Below, piece after piece: positions 1 through 7,436 of a stretch of 38,209 bases of DNA (the stretch's first letter is position 1; each line of letters begins with the position of its first letter). The notes under the pieces are model-generated. The model ran no database searches, was not told the origin of the DNA, and was given only the letters and a program-made list of their open reading frames with translations. The translations under genes and the position numbers were made by a program. The stretch is from positions 1-38,209 of the forward strand of contig NZ_JAKVIO010000038.1 of NCBI RefSeq assembly GCF_022601895.1, written 5' to 3'. Source of the stretch: Sphingomonas sp. LaA6.9 (GTDB lineage: Bacteria; Pseudomonadota; Alphaproteobacteria; Sphingomonadales; Sphingomonadaceae).

Positions 1-95
1 GGGCCTGTTGATCGGGCGTCACGGCAGCCGCAAGCGCCGTAGCAGGACCGACGAAGCCGCTTGACGCGCCGAGCCGGGCCGCGCCATGAGCGGCC

Positions 96-416
96 ATGGC
101 CGATACGCTTCAAAAGCTCGAAAACGTGATCAGGGAGCGCCGGGTCGCTGACCCGGCGTCTTCCTATGTCGCAAAGCTGACCGCGAAGGGGCGTCCCAAG
201 ATCGCCCAGAAGCTCGGCGAAGAAGCGGTCGAAACCGTGATCGCAGCGATGTCGGGCGATCGTACCGCGACAACCTCGGAAGCCGCGGACCTGATCTTCC
301 ACCTCGGCGTGCTGCTCGCCGATCTCGATCTCTCGTTCGACGACGTGCTGGCCGAGCTCGAACGACGCGAGGGTATGTCGGGCATCACTGAAAAAGCCGC
401 TCGCCCAAAGGATTGA
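96..416 (+). CDS. hisE: Phosphoribosyl-ATP pyrophosphatase HisE
   Basis: This 106-residue protein has the usual length and sequence of stand-alone HisE, which hydrolyses phosphoribosyl-ATP to phosphoribosyl-AMP in the second step of histidine biosynthesis in the cytoplasm. The all-alpha MazG-like fold is indicated by the KLGEEAVET metal-binding motif around residues 39-47 and the later EAADLIFHLGVLLAD helix. The ATG at 96 gives the family N-terminus; an ATG at 86 is in another frame. No strong ribosome binding site is visible, which suits translation coupled to an upstream gene. The upstream gene is expected to be hisF, but only 95 bases are present: one open frame ends with TGA at 62-64 and I could not recognise its last 20 residues. 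A HIT-family gene follows after 4 bases, a common pairing in sphingomonads. Confidence 0.95.
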   Translation: MADTLQKLENVIRERRVADPASSYVAKLTAKGRPKIAQKLGEEAVETVIAAMSGDRTATTSEAADLIFHLGVLLADLDLSFDDVLAELERREGMSGITEKAARPKD

Positions 417-420
417 CGCC

Positions 421-798
421 ATGCCGATCGACGCCACCCAGCCCTATGACAACCAGAATGTGTTCGCCAAAATCCTGCGCGGCGAGATTCCGAGCAAGGC
501 GGTCTATGAAGACGACTACGCCTATGCCTTTCACGACATCAACCCGCAGGCGCCGACGCACATTCTGGTGATTCCCCGGGGCCAGTATGTCTCGTGGGAC
601 GATTTCTCGGCGCGCGCATCGGACACTGAAATCGCGGGATTCATCCGCGCAGTGGGACATGTCGCGCGTGAAAACGGGCTTGTTGCGCCCGGCTACAGGC
701 TGCTCGCCAATGCCGGAATCAACGCGCATCAGGAGGTCCCGCACCTTCACGTCCATATTTTCGCGGGGCGGCCGCTTGGCCCCATGCTGGCAAGATAA
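421..798 (+). CDS. HIT family (HINT-like) nucleotide-binding protein
   Basis: A 125-residue histidine-triad protein. The signature HLHVHIF lies near residues 109-115, and the N-terminal FAKILRGEIPSK followed by AFHDINPQAPTHILVIP is typical of bacterial HINT proteins. Known members hydrolyse nucleoside phosphoramidates and AMP-lysine type adducts; the physiological substrate is usually unclear. It starts 4 bases after hisE and is probably co-transcribed with it. About 115 bases without a convincing gene follow before the permease. They end in a short GC-rich hairpin (around 877-898) followed by TTTT, which could be a weak terminator. Confidence 0.93.
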   Translation: MPIDATQPYDNQNVFAKILRGEIPSKAVYEDDYAYAFHDINPQAPTHILVIPRGQYVSWDDFSARASDTEIAGFIRAVGHVARENGLVAPGYRLLANAGINAHQEVPHLHVHIFAGRPLGPMLAR

Positions 799-912
799 AC
801 TGGCTCGCCGCGCAGATCGGCTATTGCGCGCACGAAAATTGCCTTTACGCTCTCGGCCTTCAAAATCCGCGGGCTGAACAGGGGCGGCCCGTTTTCGAGG
901 GGACGTTTCTGC

Positions 913-2442
913 ATGATATTCGGGCGCGTTAAGCCGCTAGATGCCATTCTTGCCACAGCCGAGAAAAAATCGCTTCACAGATCGCTCGGCGCCTTCCAGC
1001 TCACCATGCTCGGCGTCGGCGCCGTCATCGGCACGGGCATTTTTGTCCTGACCGCCGAGGCTGCGCAAAAGGCGGGCCCGGGCATGATGATCAGCTTCAT
1101 CATCGCTGGTGTCGTCTGCGCGGTCGCAGCGCTCTGCTACGCCGAAATGGCGTCGATGGTTCCGGTTTCGGGATCGGCCTATACCTACAGCTACGCGGTG
1201 ATGGGCGAATTGCTTGCCTGGATGGTCGGCTGGGCGCTGATCCTCGAATATGCGGTCGCGGCCGGCGCGGTTTCGGTCGGATGGTCGGGCTATATGATCG
1301 GGATCATCGAGAACGCATTTCACATAGATGTGCCCAGTGCGCTCGTGCTCGGGCCCTATGACGGCGGCATCATCAACCTGCCCGCGATGTTCATTGCAGG
1401 TCTGGTCACCTGGCTGCTCGTCATCGGCACCAAGGAGAGCGCCACGGTCAACGCGGTCCTCGTGCTGATCAAGATCACTGCGCTGACGCTCTTCGTCGTG
1501 CTCGCTCTGCCCGTCATGAAGATGGAGAATTTCGAGCCCTTCGCACCGCTCGGCATGGCCGGCATATCGGCGGCGGCGGCCTCGATCTTCTTCGCCTATG
1601 TCGGCTTCGACGCGGTCTCGACCGCAGCTGAGGAAACCAAGAACCCGCAGCGCAACATGCCGATCGGCCTGATCGGCTCGCTCGGCATCTGCACGATCTT
1701 CTACATCCTCGTCGCCGCGGGCGTAATCGGCAGCGTCGGCGCTCAACCCATCTCGGATGCTGCGGGCAACGCCTATGCCGCGGGCAGCCTCGAGCTCAGC
1801 AAGGCCTGCGCCGCGCTGGGCGACAATGCCGTGGTCTGCTCGAAGGAAGCACTGGCGTGGACGCTCAGGAACATCGGCTGGACCCAGATCGGCAACCTCG
1901 TCGGCCTCGCGGCCACGATCGCGCTGCCCTCAGTCATTCTCATGATGATGTTCGGCCAGACGCGCATCTTCTTCGTGATGAGCCGCGACGGCCTGCTGCC
2001 GCAGATGTTCTCCAAAATCCATCCGCGCTTCCACACGCCGCACGTGATCACGATCATCACGGGCGTGTTCGTGGCGCTCTTCGCGGCCTTCTTCCCGGTC
2101 GGCAAGCTGGCGGACATCTCCAACTCGGGCACGCTCTTTGCCTTCGCGATGGTTTCGATCGCAGTGATGGTGCTTCGCCGTACCGATGCCGGTCGCGCGC
2201 GTCCGTTCCGTACGCCAGCGGTCAACATCGTCGCCCCGATCTCAATCGCGGGATGCGTCTATCTGTTCTGGAGCCTGTCGGTTGATACCAAGCTGATGTT
2301 CGTCGGTTGGGCGGCTGTGGGCCTGGTGGTCTACTTCCTCTACAGCCGCTCGCGCAGCCATGTCGGCCGCGGGAGTGTCGAGGTCCACGAGACTGACGCC
2401 GATGCGCCGCCGCCGCCGGTGCCGCCGGTCCCCGAACTCTGA
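913..2442 (+). CDS. APC superfamily amino acid permease (cationic amino acid transporter type)
   Basis: A 509-residue inner-membrane secondary transporter. The first membrane helix carries the APC motif GAVIGTGIFVLTAEAA (about residues 36-51), and the region around residues 230-250 reads FVGFDAVSTAAEETKNPQRN-like, the conserved segment of the YhdG/CAT group. About 12 hydrophobic segments can be followed. The C-terminus is a short Pro-rich cytoplasmic tail. The start at 913 is preceded by GAGGGGACG, a good ribosome binding site. Substrate specificity cannot be read from sequence; cationic or broad amino acid uptake is the family inference. The gene converges on the kinase at 4061, but an insertion sequence now sits in the terminator between them, so its original terminator is displaced. 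Confidence 0.9.
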   Translation: MIFGRVKPLDAILATAEKKSLHRSLGAFQLTMLGVGAVIGTGIFVLTAEAAQKAGPGMMISFIIAGVVCAVAALCYAEMASMVPVSGSAYTYSYAVMGELLAWMVGWALILEYAVAAGAVSVGWSGYMIGIIENAFHIDVPSALVLGPYDGGIINLPAMFIAGLVTWLLVIGTKESATVNAVLVLIKITALTLFVVLALPVMKMENFEPFAPLGMAGISAAAASIFFAYVGFDAVSTAAEETKNPQRNMPIGLIGSLGICTIFYILVAAGVIGSVGAQPISDAAGNAYAAGSLELSKACAALGDNAVVCSKEALAWTLRNIGWTQIGNLVGLAATIALPSVILMMMFGQTRIFFVMSRDGLLPQMFSKIHPRFHTPHVITIITGVFVALFAAFFPVGKLADISNSGTLFAFAMVSIAVMVLRRTDAGRARPFRTPAVNIVAPISIAGCVYLFWSLSVDTKLMFVGWAAVGLVVYFLYSRSRSHVGRGSVEVHETDADAPPPPVPPVPEL

Positions 2443-2458
2443 GGGGCGGAATTGGGAC

Positions 2459-2484
2459 AAAAAAGGGGAGGCAACCGCCTCCCC
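2459..2484. terminator. Left copy of duplicated terminator hairpin (target site duplication)
   Basis: A perfect 8-bp stem, ggggaggc/gcctcccc with loop aacc (2465-2484), is preceded by six A residues (2459-2464). On the minus strand this is a complete intrinsic terminator (hairpin plus U6). On the plus strand the hairpin is now followed by the insertion-sequence end CAGACTG instead of a T tract. The identical 20-bp hairpin, in the same orientation, sits on the other side of the element at 4014-4033. Confidence 0.85.
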
Positions 2485-2494
2485 CAGACTGCTG

Positions 2495-2524
2495 ACAAAC
2501 CCCTGGCGGGAGCCGGGGGTTTGT
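2495..2524. repeat. Stem-loop at left end of the insertion sequence
   Basis: acaaacccc (2495-2503) pairs perfectly with ggggtttgt (2516-2524), and inside it ggc (2505-2507) can pair with gcc (2512-2514). The stem overlaps the terminal inverted repeat and the possible GTG start at 2523, and lies 13 bases before the ATG at 2538. Such subterminal hairpins in insertion sequences commonly hide translation signals in transcripts entering from outside; that role is inferred here. Confidence 0.6.
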
Positions 2525-2537
2525 GATTCATTGGGCC

Positions 2538-3908
2538 ATGTTGAGAAAGCCCGGCCCGACCCAGACCGCTCTTGAGATGGTGACGCTCGAGGAGCTGGTT
2601 CCGAAAGATCATCTGCTTCGCAAGATCGACGCAGTGATCGACTTTTCCTTCATCCACGGTGTGACCGCAGCGCTTTATTGTGCGGACAATGGTCGGCCAC
2701 CGCTGGATCCGACCTTGATGTTCAAGGCGCTGTTCCTGGGTTATCTGTTCGGGGTGCGCTCGGAGCGTCAGCTGGTACGCGAAATCCAGGTCAACGTTGC
2801 GTATCGCTGGTTCCTCGGCCTGAAGCTGACCGATCCGGTCTTTGACGCCTCGACGCTGTCGCAGAACCGGCGGCGGCGATACGACGACACGACCGTGGCG
2901 CAAGAGATCTGCGACCGAATAGTCGAGCAGGCGATTGATCACGGGCTGGTGGACGGCAGGGTTCTCTACACCGACAGCACCCACCTCAAGGCCAACGCGA
3001 ACAAAAACAAATACGACAAGGCGATCATAGCCAAGTCGCGCGCCGACTATTGGGAGGCGCTTGACGCTGCCGTGGAAGAGGATCGCACCGGGCGCGGCCA
3101 CAAGCCGCTCAAGCCGCGCGATCGCACGCCGCCCGAGACCGAAACCAAAGTGTCGCGGACCGATCCGGAAAGTGGCTACATGGTACGCGACGGCAAGCCC
3201 AAGGGCTTCTTCTACCTTGATCACCGCACCGTTGACGGGTGCCTCGGCATCATCACCGATACCTACACGACCCCCGCCAACGTCCACGATTCGATCGTCT
3301 ATCTGGGGCGTCTGGATCGCCAGCGCGTGCGCTTCGGCTTCGATGTCGCCGCCGTCGGCCTCGATGCAGGTTACGCCACCGCCGGCATCGCCAAGGGCCT
3401 CGAAGATCGCAAGATCCTCGGCGTCACCGGCTATCGCAATCCGACACCGCCCAAGCCAGGCATGATGAACACAAATCGCTTTGTATGGGAGCCCGAGAAT
3501 GACGGCTACCGTTGTCCGGCAGGGCAGCTGCTCGCTTACGCCACCACCGATCGCACCGGCTATCGCCGTTATACATCCGATCCCGCGCGCTGTCGTGAAT
3601 GCTCGCTATTGACCTCCTGCACGACCGCGCACAAACCGCAGCGCGTCATCACCCGGCATGTCTGGCAGGATGCCAGGGAGCGCACCGATGCCCTGCGGCT
3701 CACGCCCCAGGGCAAAGCGATCTACAAGCGACGCAAGGAAACCGTCGAACGCTCCTTTGCCGACGCCAAGCAACTCCATGGACATCGCTATGCCCGGTTC
3801 CGAGGACAGACGCGCGTCGCCTATCAGTGCCTTCTTGCCGCCGCAGCCCAGAACATGAAGAAGATTGCGCTGGCAATGACACGAAATCATGCGCTCAACC
3901 CCGCCTGA
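2538..3908 (+). CDS. IS1182-family DDE transposase
   Basis: The frame is open from a GTG at 2523; I prefer the ATG at 2538 (MLRKPGPTQ), giving 456 residues, but GTG with the upstream GGGGG is possible. An N-terminal DUF772-like domain (LVPKDHLLRKIDAVIDF to the VFDASTLSQNRRR segment) is followed by an RNase H-like DDE domain. The likely catalytic residues are the Asp in LYTDSTHLKANANK, the Asp in VGLDAGYAT and the Glu in KETVERSFADAK. A Cys-containing insert (CRECSLLTSC) precedes the last acid, as in IS1182/IS5-group enzymes. No frameshift or stop is seen, so it is probably functional. The transcript would end at the plus-strand terminator captured at 4014-4042. Confidence 0.93.
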   Translation: MLRKPGPTQTALEMVTLEELVPKDHLLRKIDAVIDFSFIHGVTAALYCADNGRPPLDPTLMFKALFLGYLFGVRSERQLVREIQVNVAYRWFLGLKLTDPVFDASTLSQNRRRRYDDTTVAQEICDRIVEQAIDHGLVDGRVLYTDSTHLKANANKNKYDKAIIAKSRADYWEALDAAVEEDRTGRGHKPLKPRDRTPPETETKVSRTDPESGYMVRDGKPKGFFYLDHRTVDGCLGIITDTYTTPANVHDSIVYLGRLDRQRVRFGFDVAAVGLDAGYATAGIAKGLEDRKILGVTGYRNPTPPKPGMMNTNRFVWEPENDGYRCPAGQLLAYATTDRTGYRRYTSDPARCRECSLLTSCTTAHKPQRVITRHVWQDARERTDALRLTPQGKAIYKRRKETVERSFADAKQLHGHRYARFRGQTRVAYQCLLAAAAQNMKKIALAMTRNHALNPA

Positions 3909-3962
3909 GCGGCGCTATCCCGGCAATATCACCACACGCCCACATCGTGCCCAGTCTCAAAG

Positions 3963-4001
3963 CACCAAAAGAAAAACCCCGTCTCAAAAACGACGGGGTT
4001 T
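3963..4001 (-). terminator. Minus-strand intrinsic terminator inside the right end of the IS
   Basis: On the minus strand aaaccccgtc and gacggggttt form a 10-bp stem (3974-3983 with 3992-4001) with an 8-nt loop, followed by TTTTTCTTTT (complement of 3967-3976). This is a strong intrinsic terminator for transcripts entering the element from the kinase side, and may now terminate the kinase gene. It partly overlaps the right inverted repeat. Confidence 0.75.
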
Positions 4002-4013
4002 GTCAGCAGTCTG

Positions 4014-4042
4014 GGGGAGGCAACCGCCTCCCCTTTTCTTTT
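4014..4042 (+). terminator. Right copy of duplicated terminator hairpin
   Basis: The 20-bp hairpin ggggaggc-aacc-gcctcccc (4014-4033) is followed by TTTTCTTTT (4034-4042), a complete plus-strand intrinsic terminator. Before the insertion it must have terminated the permease. It now lies downstream of the transposase. For the minus-strand kinase the same hairpin is no longer followed by its U tract, which stayed on the other side of the insertion at 2459-2464. Confidence 0.85.
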
Positions 4043-4060
4043 GCTCGGTGTTTGCGCGGA

Positions 4061-5062
4061 TCAACCGAGGCGGCTGGCCACCAGTGCCTTGAGATCCGCC
4101 TCGGACCGCGCGCCATAATGCGAAATGATCTCGGCGGCGCAGATCGCGCCCATGCGCAGGCTGTCCTCGACCGAGCGGCCCTGCGCCTGCCCCGTCAGGA
4201 AGCCCGCCGCGAAAAGGTCTCCCGCGCCGGTCGTGTCCACGACCCTGTCGATCGGCTCGGCCGGAACCGCAAAGCGCTCGCCGTCGCAGATCGCGATCGC
4301 GCCCTTTTCGCTGCGCGTCACCACCAGCACAGGCACCTGCGGCGCGACAACCGCGACCGCCGCCTCGAAATCGTCGAGTTCGGTGAGCGAGGTGATCTCG
4401 GCCTCATTGGCGAACAGGATGTCGACATCGCCCTGCGCGATCAGTTCGCGGAAGCTGTCGCGATGGCGCGAGATGCAAAAGGTGTCCGACAGCGTGAAGG
4501 CGACCTTGCGCCCCCTCTCGTGCGCGAGTTCGATCGCCGCGCGCATCGCCGCGCGCGGTTCCTCGGGATCCCAGAGATAGCCTTCCAGATAGAGAATCGC
4601 GCCGCTTTCGATCATCGTGCGGTCGAGCGCGGATTCGGGCAGGAATTGCGAGGCGCCGAGATAGGTGTTCATCGTGCGCTGGCCGTCGGGCGTCACGAAG
4701 ATCAGGCAGCGCGCGGTGCTGGGCTCAGTTTCGTGGCGCGGCGCGGTGGTGAAGGCGACGCCCTGTGCGCGAATGTCGTGCGCAAAGACCGCGCCGAGCT
4801 GATCGTCGGCGACCTGGCCGATAAAGCCCGCCTTGCCCCCAAGTGCGGCGATCCCCGCAACGGTATTGGCGGCCGAGCCGCCGCTGATTTCACGACCTAC
4901 GCCCATCTTGGCGTAGAGCGCCTCGGCCTCTTCGGTCGAAAAGAGCAACTGCATCGTGCCCTTGGCCATGCCTTCTTCGGCGATGAAGGCGTCATCGGCC
5001 TGAGCCAGAACGTCGACGATGGCATTGCCGATCGCGACGATGTCGTATTGCGGATCGCTCAA
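4061..5062 (-). CDS. Adenosine kinase / PfkB-family carbohydrate kinase
   Basis: A 333-residue ribokinase-fold kinase. It begins DIVAIGNAIVDVLAQ, has the substrate-side GGSAANTVAGIAALGG motif near residues 61-76, and ends with the PfkB signature DTTGAGDLFAAGFL, where the Asp of GAGD is the catalytic base and the glycines form the anion hole. It resembles the alphaproteobacterial group annotated as adenosine kinase (ATP plus adenosine to AMP), but other nucleoside or sugar substrates are possible. The start codon is TTG at 5062 (complement of CAA), supported by AGGAG about 6 bases upstream and by the family N-terminus. It is convergent with the permease, with the insertion sequence between them. 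Confidence 0.88.
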   Translation of the reverse strand: MSDPQYDIVAIGNAIVDVLAQADDAFIAEEGMAKGTMQLLFSTEEAEALYAKMGVGREISGGSAANTVAGIAALGGKAGFIGQVADDQLGAVFAHDIRAQGVAFTTAPRHETEPSTARCLIFVTPDGQRTMNTYLGASQFLPESALDRTMIESGAILYLEGYLWDPEEPRAAMRAAIELAHERGRKVAFTLSDTFCISRHRDSFRELIAQGDVDILFANEAEITSLTELDDFEAAVAVVAPQVPVLVVTRSEKGAIAICDGERFAVPAEPIDRVVDTTGAGDLFAAGFLTGQAQGRSVEDSLRMGAICAAEIISHYGARSEADLKALVASRLG

Positions 5063-5175
5063 GAAACACTCCTGGCTGAAAAATGTCGGGAAGAATGCGC
5101 GCCGCCCTAATCGGAGCGGGGGGCCGACGCAACCGCGATTGACGCGTGTCGCGCGGCTCGGCCATGGTCGCGCGC

Positions 5176-5853
5176 ATGATCCGCGCCTTCACGCTCTCGC
5201 TCGGCCAGCTTTTCGATCCCGCGATCCTGAAAGTGCTCGCCAAGGTGATCGCGCTCACCCTGGCGCTGTTCATCGGGCTGGGTATCGCCCTGTGGTGGGC
5301 GGCATACACGCTCGCCATCCACTACGGTTGGGCGGCCGAAGCGTCGGGTTGGGCGGCTGCGGCGGCAGTGATGGTCGCGCTGATCGCGGGCTGGCTTCTG
5401 TTCCGTGTCGTCGCGATCGCGGTGATGGGCATCTTCGCCGATGCCGTGGTCGAAGCGGTCGAGCGTCGATACTATCCCGGAGCGATGGCGAGCGCGAAGG
5501 CGCCCGGACTGGCGCGCTCGGTACATATGGGCCTTGCCTCCGCAGGCCGTGCGCTGCTGTTCAACCTGATCGCGCTGCCCGTCTATCTGGCGCTGCTCGT
5601 GACGGGTGTGGGGACGGTGGCGGTGTTCGCTGTGGTCAATGCGCTGCTGCTCGGACGCGATCTTGGCGAGATGGTAGCGGTGCGGCACCTGCCCGCTGCG
5701 GCGATCCGGGAATGGCTCGGGATGACGCGCGCCTCGCGCTTCCTGCTCGGACTTGTCGTGACCGGTCTGTTCGTGGTTCCTGTCGCCAACCTGTTCGCGC
5801 CGATCCTCGGCGCTGCTATGGCAACGCATCTGTTTCACGGGAGAAAATCATGA
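5176..5853 (+). CDS. EI24 / CysZ-like membrane protein
   Basis: A protein of about 225 residues with the EI24-domain pattern MIRAFTLSLGQLFDPAILKVLAK at the N-terminus and at least four strong membrane segments (around residues 20-45, 60-90, 120-150 and 190-215). In-frame starts also exist at 5164 (ATG) and 5146 (GTG); 5176 matches the usual N-terminus of the family best. CysZ-type members mediate sulfate uptake, but most alphaproteobacterial EI24 proteins are uncharacterised, and nothing nearby points to sulfur metabolism. The stop overlaps the start of the following lipoprotein gene (ATGA), so the two are probably translationally coupled. Confidence 0.82.
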   Translation: MIRAFTLSLGQLFDPAILKVLAKVIALTLALFIGLGIALWWAAYTLAIHYGWAAEASGWAAAAAVMVALIAGWLLFRVVAIAVMGIFADAVVEAVERRYYPGAMASAKAPGLARSVHMGLASAGRALLFNLIALPVYLALLVTGVGTVAVFAVVNALLLGRDLGEMVAVRHLPAAAIREWLGMTRASRFLLGLVVTGLFVVPVANLFAPILGAAMATHLFHGRKS

Positions 5854-6206
5854 GGGTAGTCGGGTGGATCATCGCGGGCGCACTGGCGCTTGGCGGATGC
5901 GCGACGGTGCCCGAGCCCAAACCGGCCGCCCCTCCGCCCAAGCCCTTTGCAGGCACGCAGGGGCTCGAGCAGGTGATCGGCCAGAATGCGCGCACGCTGA
6001 CCATGTTGTTCGGCCAGCCGGCGCTGGACGTGCGCGAGTTCAACGCACGCAAGCTTCAGTTCGCGGGCGGGTCGTGCGTGCTCGACGCCTATCTCTATGC
6101 GAAGAAAAAAGGGCAGGAACCCGTGGTGACCTATGTCGATGCGCGGCGTCCCGATGGCGCCGATGTCGACAGAGCGGCGTGCGTCGCCTCGCTCAGCCGG
6201 AAATAA
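5850..6206 (+). CDS. Small putative lipoprotein of unknown function
   Basis: A 118-residue protein beginning [25 protein letters not shown]. This is a short basic start, a hydrophobic stretch and a lipobox (ALGGC, Cys about residue 17), then a Pro-rich linker, which predicts an outer- or inner-membrane-anchored periplasmic lipoprotein. The remainder includes [33 protein letters not shown] and two further Cys, resembling small alphaproteobacterial envelope proteins with an SmpA/BamE-like 'GQP' turn; I do not assign a family. The ATG overlaps the EI24 stop. Its 3' end overlaps that of the convergent queG by 14 bp. Confidence 0.75.
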   Translation: MRVVGWIIAGALALGGCATVPEPKPAAPPPKPFAGTQGLEQVIGQNARTLTMLFGQPALDVREFNARKLQFAGGSCVLDAYLYAKKKGQEPVVTYVDARRPDGADVDRAACVASLSRK

Positions 6207-7269
6207 CCACAGCATCGACGTCATAGCTGAAGCGCTCGGGCGCGAGCCGCGCCGCGGCCCAGAGCGCAGCGTCGCGCACCGCCGGATCGGGATCGTCTAT
6301 GAGAATGACGAGTCGTTCGAGCAGGGCGGGATCACCGCTGTTGCCCGCCGCGAGCGCAGCGTTGCGCACCATCCGGTCGCGCCCGATGCGCTTGATCGGT
6401 GACCCTGCAAAGATCTGGCGAAAAGCGGCGTCGTCGAGCGAAAGCAGATCGGCGAGCGCAGGCGCAACCAGTTCGGCGCGCGGCGCAAAGGCGAGATTGG
6501 CCGAAGCCGCGCGCGCAAACTTGTTCCACGGGCAGACAGCGAGGCAATCGTCGCAGCCATAGATGCGGTTGCCGAGCGCGGCGCGGAACTCGACCGGGAT
6601 CGGCCCCTTGTGCTCGATGGTGAGGTAGGAAATGCAGCGCCGGGCATCGACACGATAGGGCGCGGGGAATGCGTCGGTCGGGCATGCCTGCTGGCACGCC
6701 GAGCACGAGCCACAGCGATCGCGCCCCGAAGTATCGGGCACGAGATCGAGCGTCGTGTAGATCGCCCCGAGAAAGAGCCAACTACCCTCGCTCTGGCTGA
6801 CCAGATTGCTGTGCTTGCCCTGCCAGCCGATTCCCGCGGCCTCGGCGAGCGGCTTTTCCATGACGGGCGCGGTATCGACAAAGACCTTGAGCTCACCACC
6901 CGCCCGCTCGACGAGCCAGCGCGCAAGCTGCTTGAGCAGCTTCTTGACGATGTCGTGATAGTCCTGGCCCTGCGCATAGGCCGAGATCCTGCCGATATCC
7001 CCCTCGCCCTCGAGCCGCAGCGGATCGGCCGCGGGCGCGTAGCTCATACCGAGCATGATGACCGAGCGAACCTCGGGCCAGAGCCCTTTTGGGGTGCCAC
7101 GCTGTTCCGCCCGGCCCTCCATCCAGAGCATGTCGCCATGGCATCCCTCGGCAAGCCAGGCCGCGAGCCGCGCGGCGGTCTTCGGCGCGGCATCGGCACG
7201 CGCCATCCCGCACGCGGCGAAGCCGAGCCGCACCGCTTCTGCCTTTATCGCTGACTCAAGCGTTTCCAT
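6193..7269 (-). CDS. queG: Epoxyqueuosine reductase QueG
   Basis: This enzyme performs the last step of queuosine synthesis, reducing epoxyqueuosine to queuosine in tRNA with cobalamin and two [4Fe-4S] clusters. The protein has about 358 residues from [17 protein letters not shown]. The two cluster motifs are clear: [12 protein letters not shown] and, after the segment [19 protein letters not shown], the second group ending [11 protein letters not shown]. The central [23 protein letters not shown] segment is diagnostic. A HEAT-like C-terminus ([25 protein letters not shown]) is normal for this family. In-frame codons continue to 7293, but the ATG at 7269 fits homologues. The 3' end overlaps the convergent lipoprotein gene by 14 bp. 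No other queuosine gene is in the window. Confidence 0.95.
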   Translation of the reverse strand: METLESAIKAEAVRLGFAACGMARADAAPKTAARLAAWLAEGCHGDMLWMEGRAEQRGTPKGLWPEVRSVIMLGMSYAPAADPLRLEGEGDIGRISAYAQGQDYHDIVKKLLKQLARWLVERAGGELKVFVDTAPVMEKPLAEAAGIGWQGKHSNLVSQSEGSWLFLGAIYTTLDLVPDTSGRDRCGSCSACQQACPTDAFPAPYRVDARRCISYLTIEHKGPIPVEFRAALGNRIYGCDDCLAVCPWNKFARAASANLAFAPRAELVAPALADLLSLDDAAFRQIFAGSPIKRIGRDRMVRNAALAAGNSGDPALLERLVILIDDPDPAVRDAALWAAARLAPERFSYDVDAVVISG

Positions 7270-7436
7270 TGGTCGCCTTGCTGACGGGCACAAGCCCTCT
7301 TCGCGCCTGCGCGGCTTCGCGTGAACCCCAAATATGCCGCGCGGCGAAAGGGAATCGAAAACTGTCCCGTCGCAAACATTCGATTGAAGGCTGAAGCGTG
7401 GCGCTTTACCACATCATCAGTTGCGTGGGGGAGTTG

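Larger units (their letters stand above)
2485..4013 (+). mobile_element. Complete IS1182-family insertion sequence (1529 bp)
   Basis: The element is bounded by perfect 19-bp terminal inverted repeats, CAGACTGCTGACAAACCCC at 2485-2503 and its reverse complement at 3995-4013. It carries one intact transposase gene. It is flanked by a perfect 20-bp direct repeat, ggggaggcaaccgcctcccc, at 2465-2484 and 4014-4033. Because the repeat is itself a hairpin, boundaries could be confused, but the loop reads aacc in both copies, so the copies are direct and not inverted: they are the target duplication. Identical repeats and an intact ORF suggest a recent insertion. IS1182 members are known for long, variable target duplications and for using palindromic targets. 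The family assignment rests on the transposase. Confidence 0.9.

Noticed and set aside
1-95. Possible 3' end of an upstream gene (stop at 62-64)
   Set aside because: HisF is expected by synteny, but the last 20 residues of the open frame do not match anything I recognise, so no feature was called.
2465-4033. Taking the flanking hairpins as the true ends of the insertion sequence
   Set aside because: The loop reads aacc in both copies, so they are direct repeats; inverted termini would show aacc and ggtt. The perfect 19-bp inverted repeats start just inside.
3599-5110. A 503-codon plus-strand frame spanning the IS end and the kinase
   Set aside because: It crosses the insertion-sequence boundary and is antisense to the PfkB kinase; no motifs.
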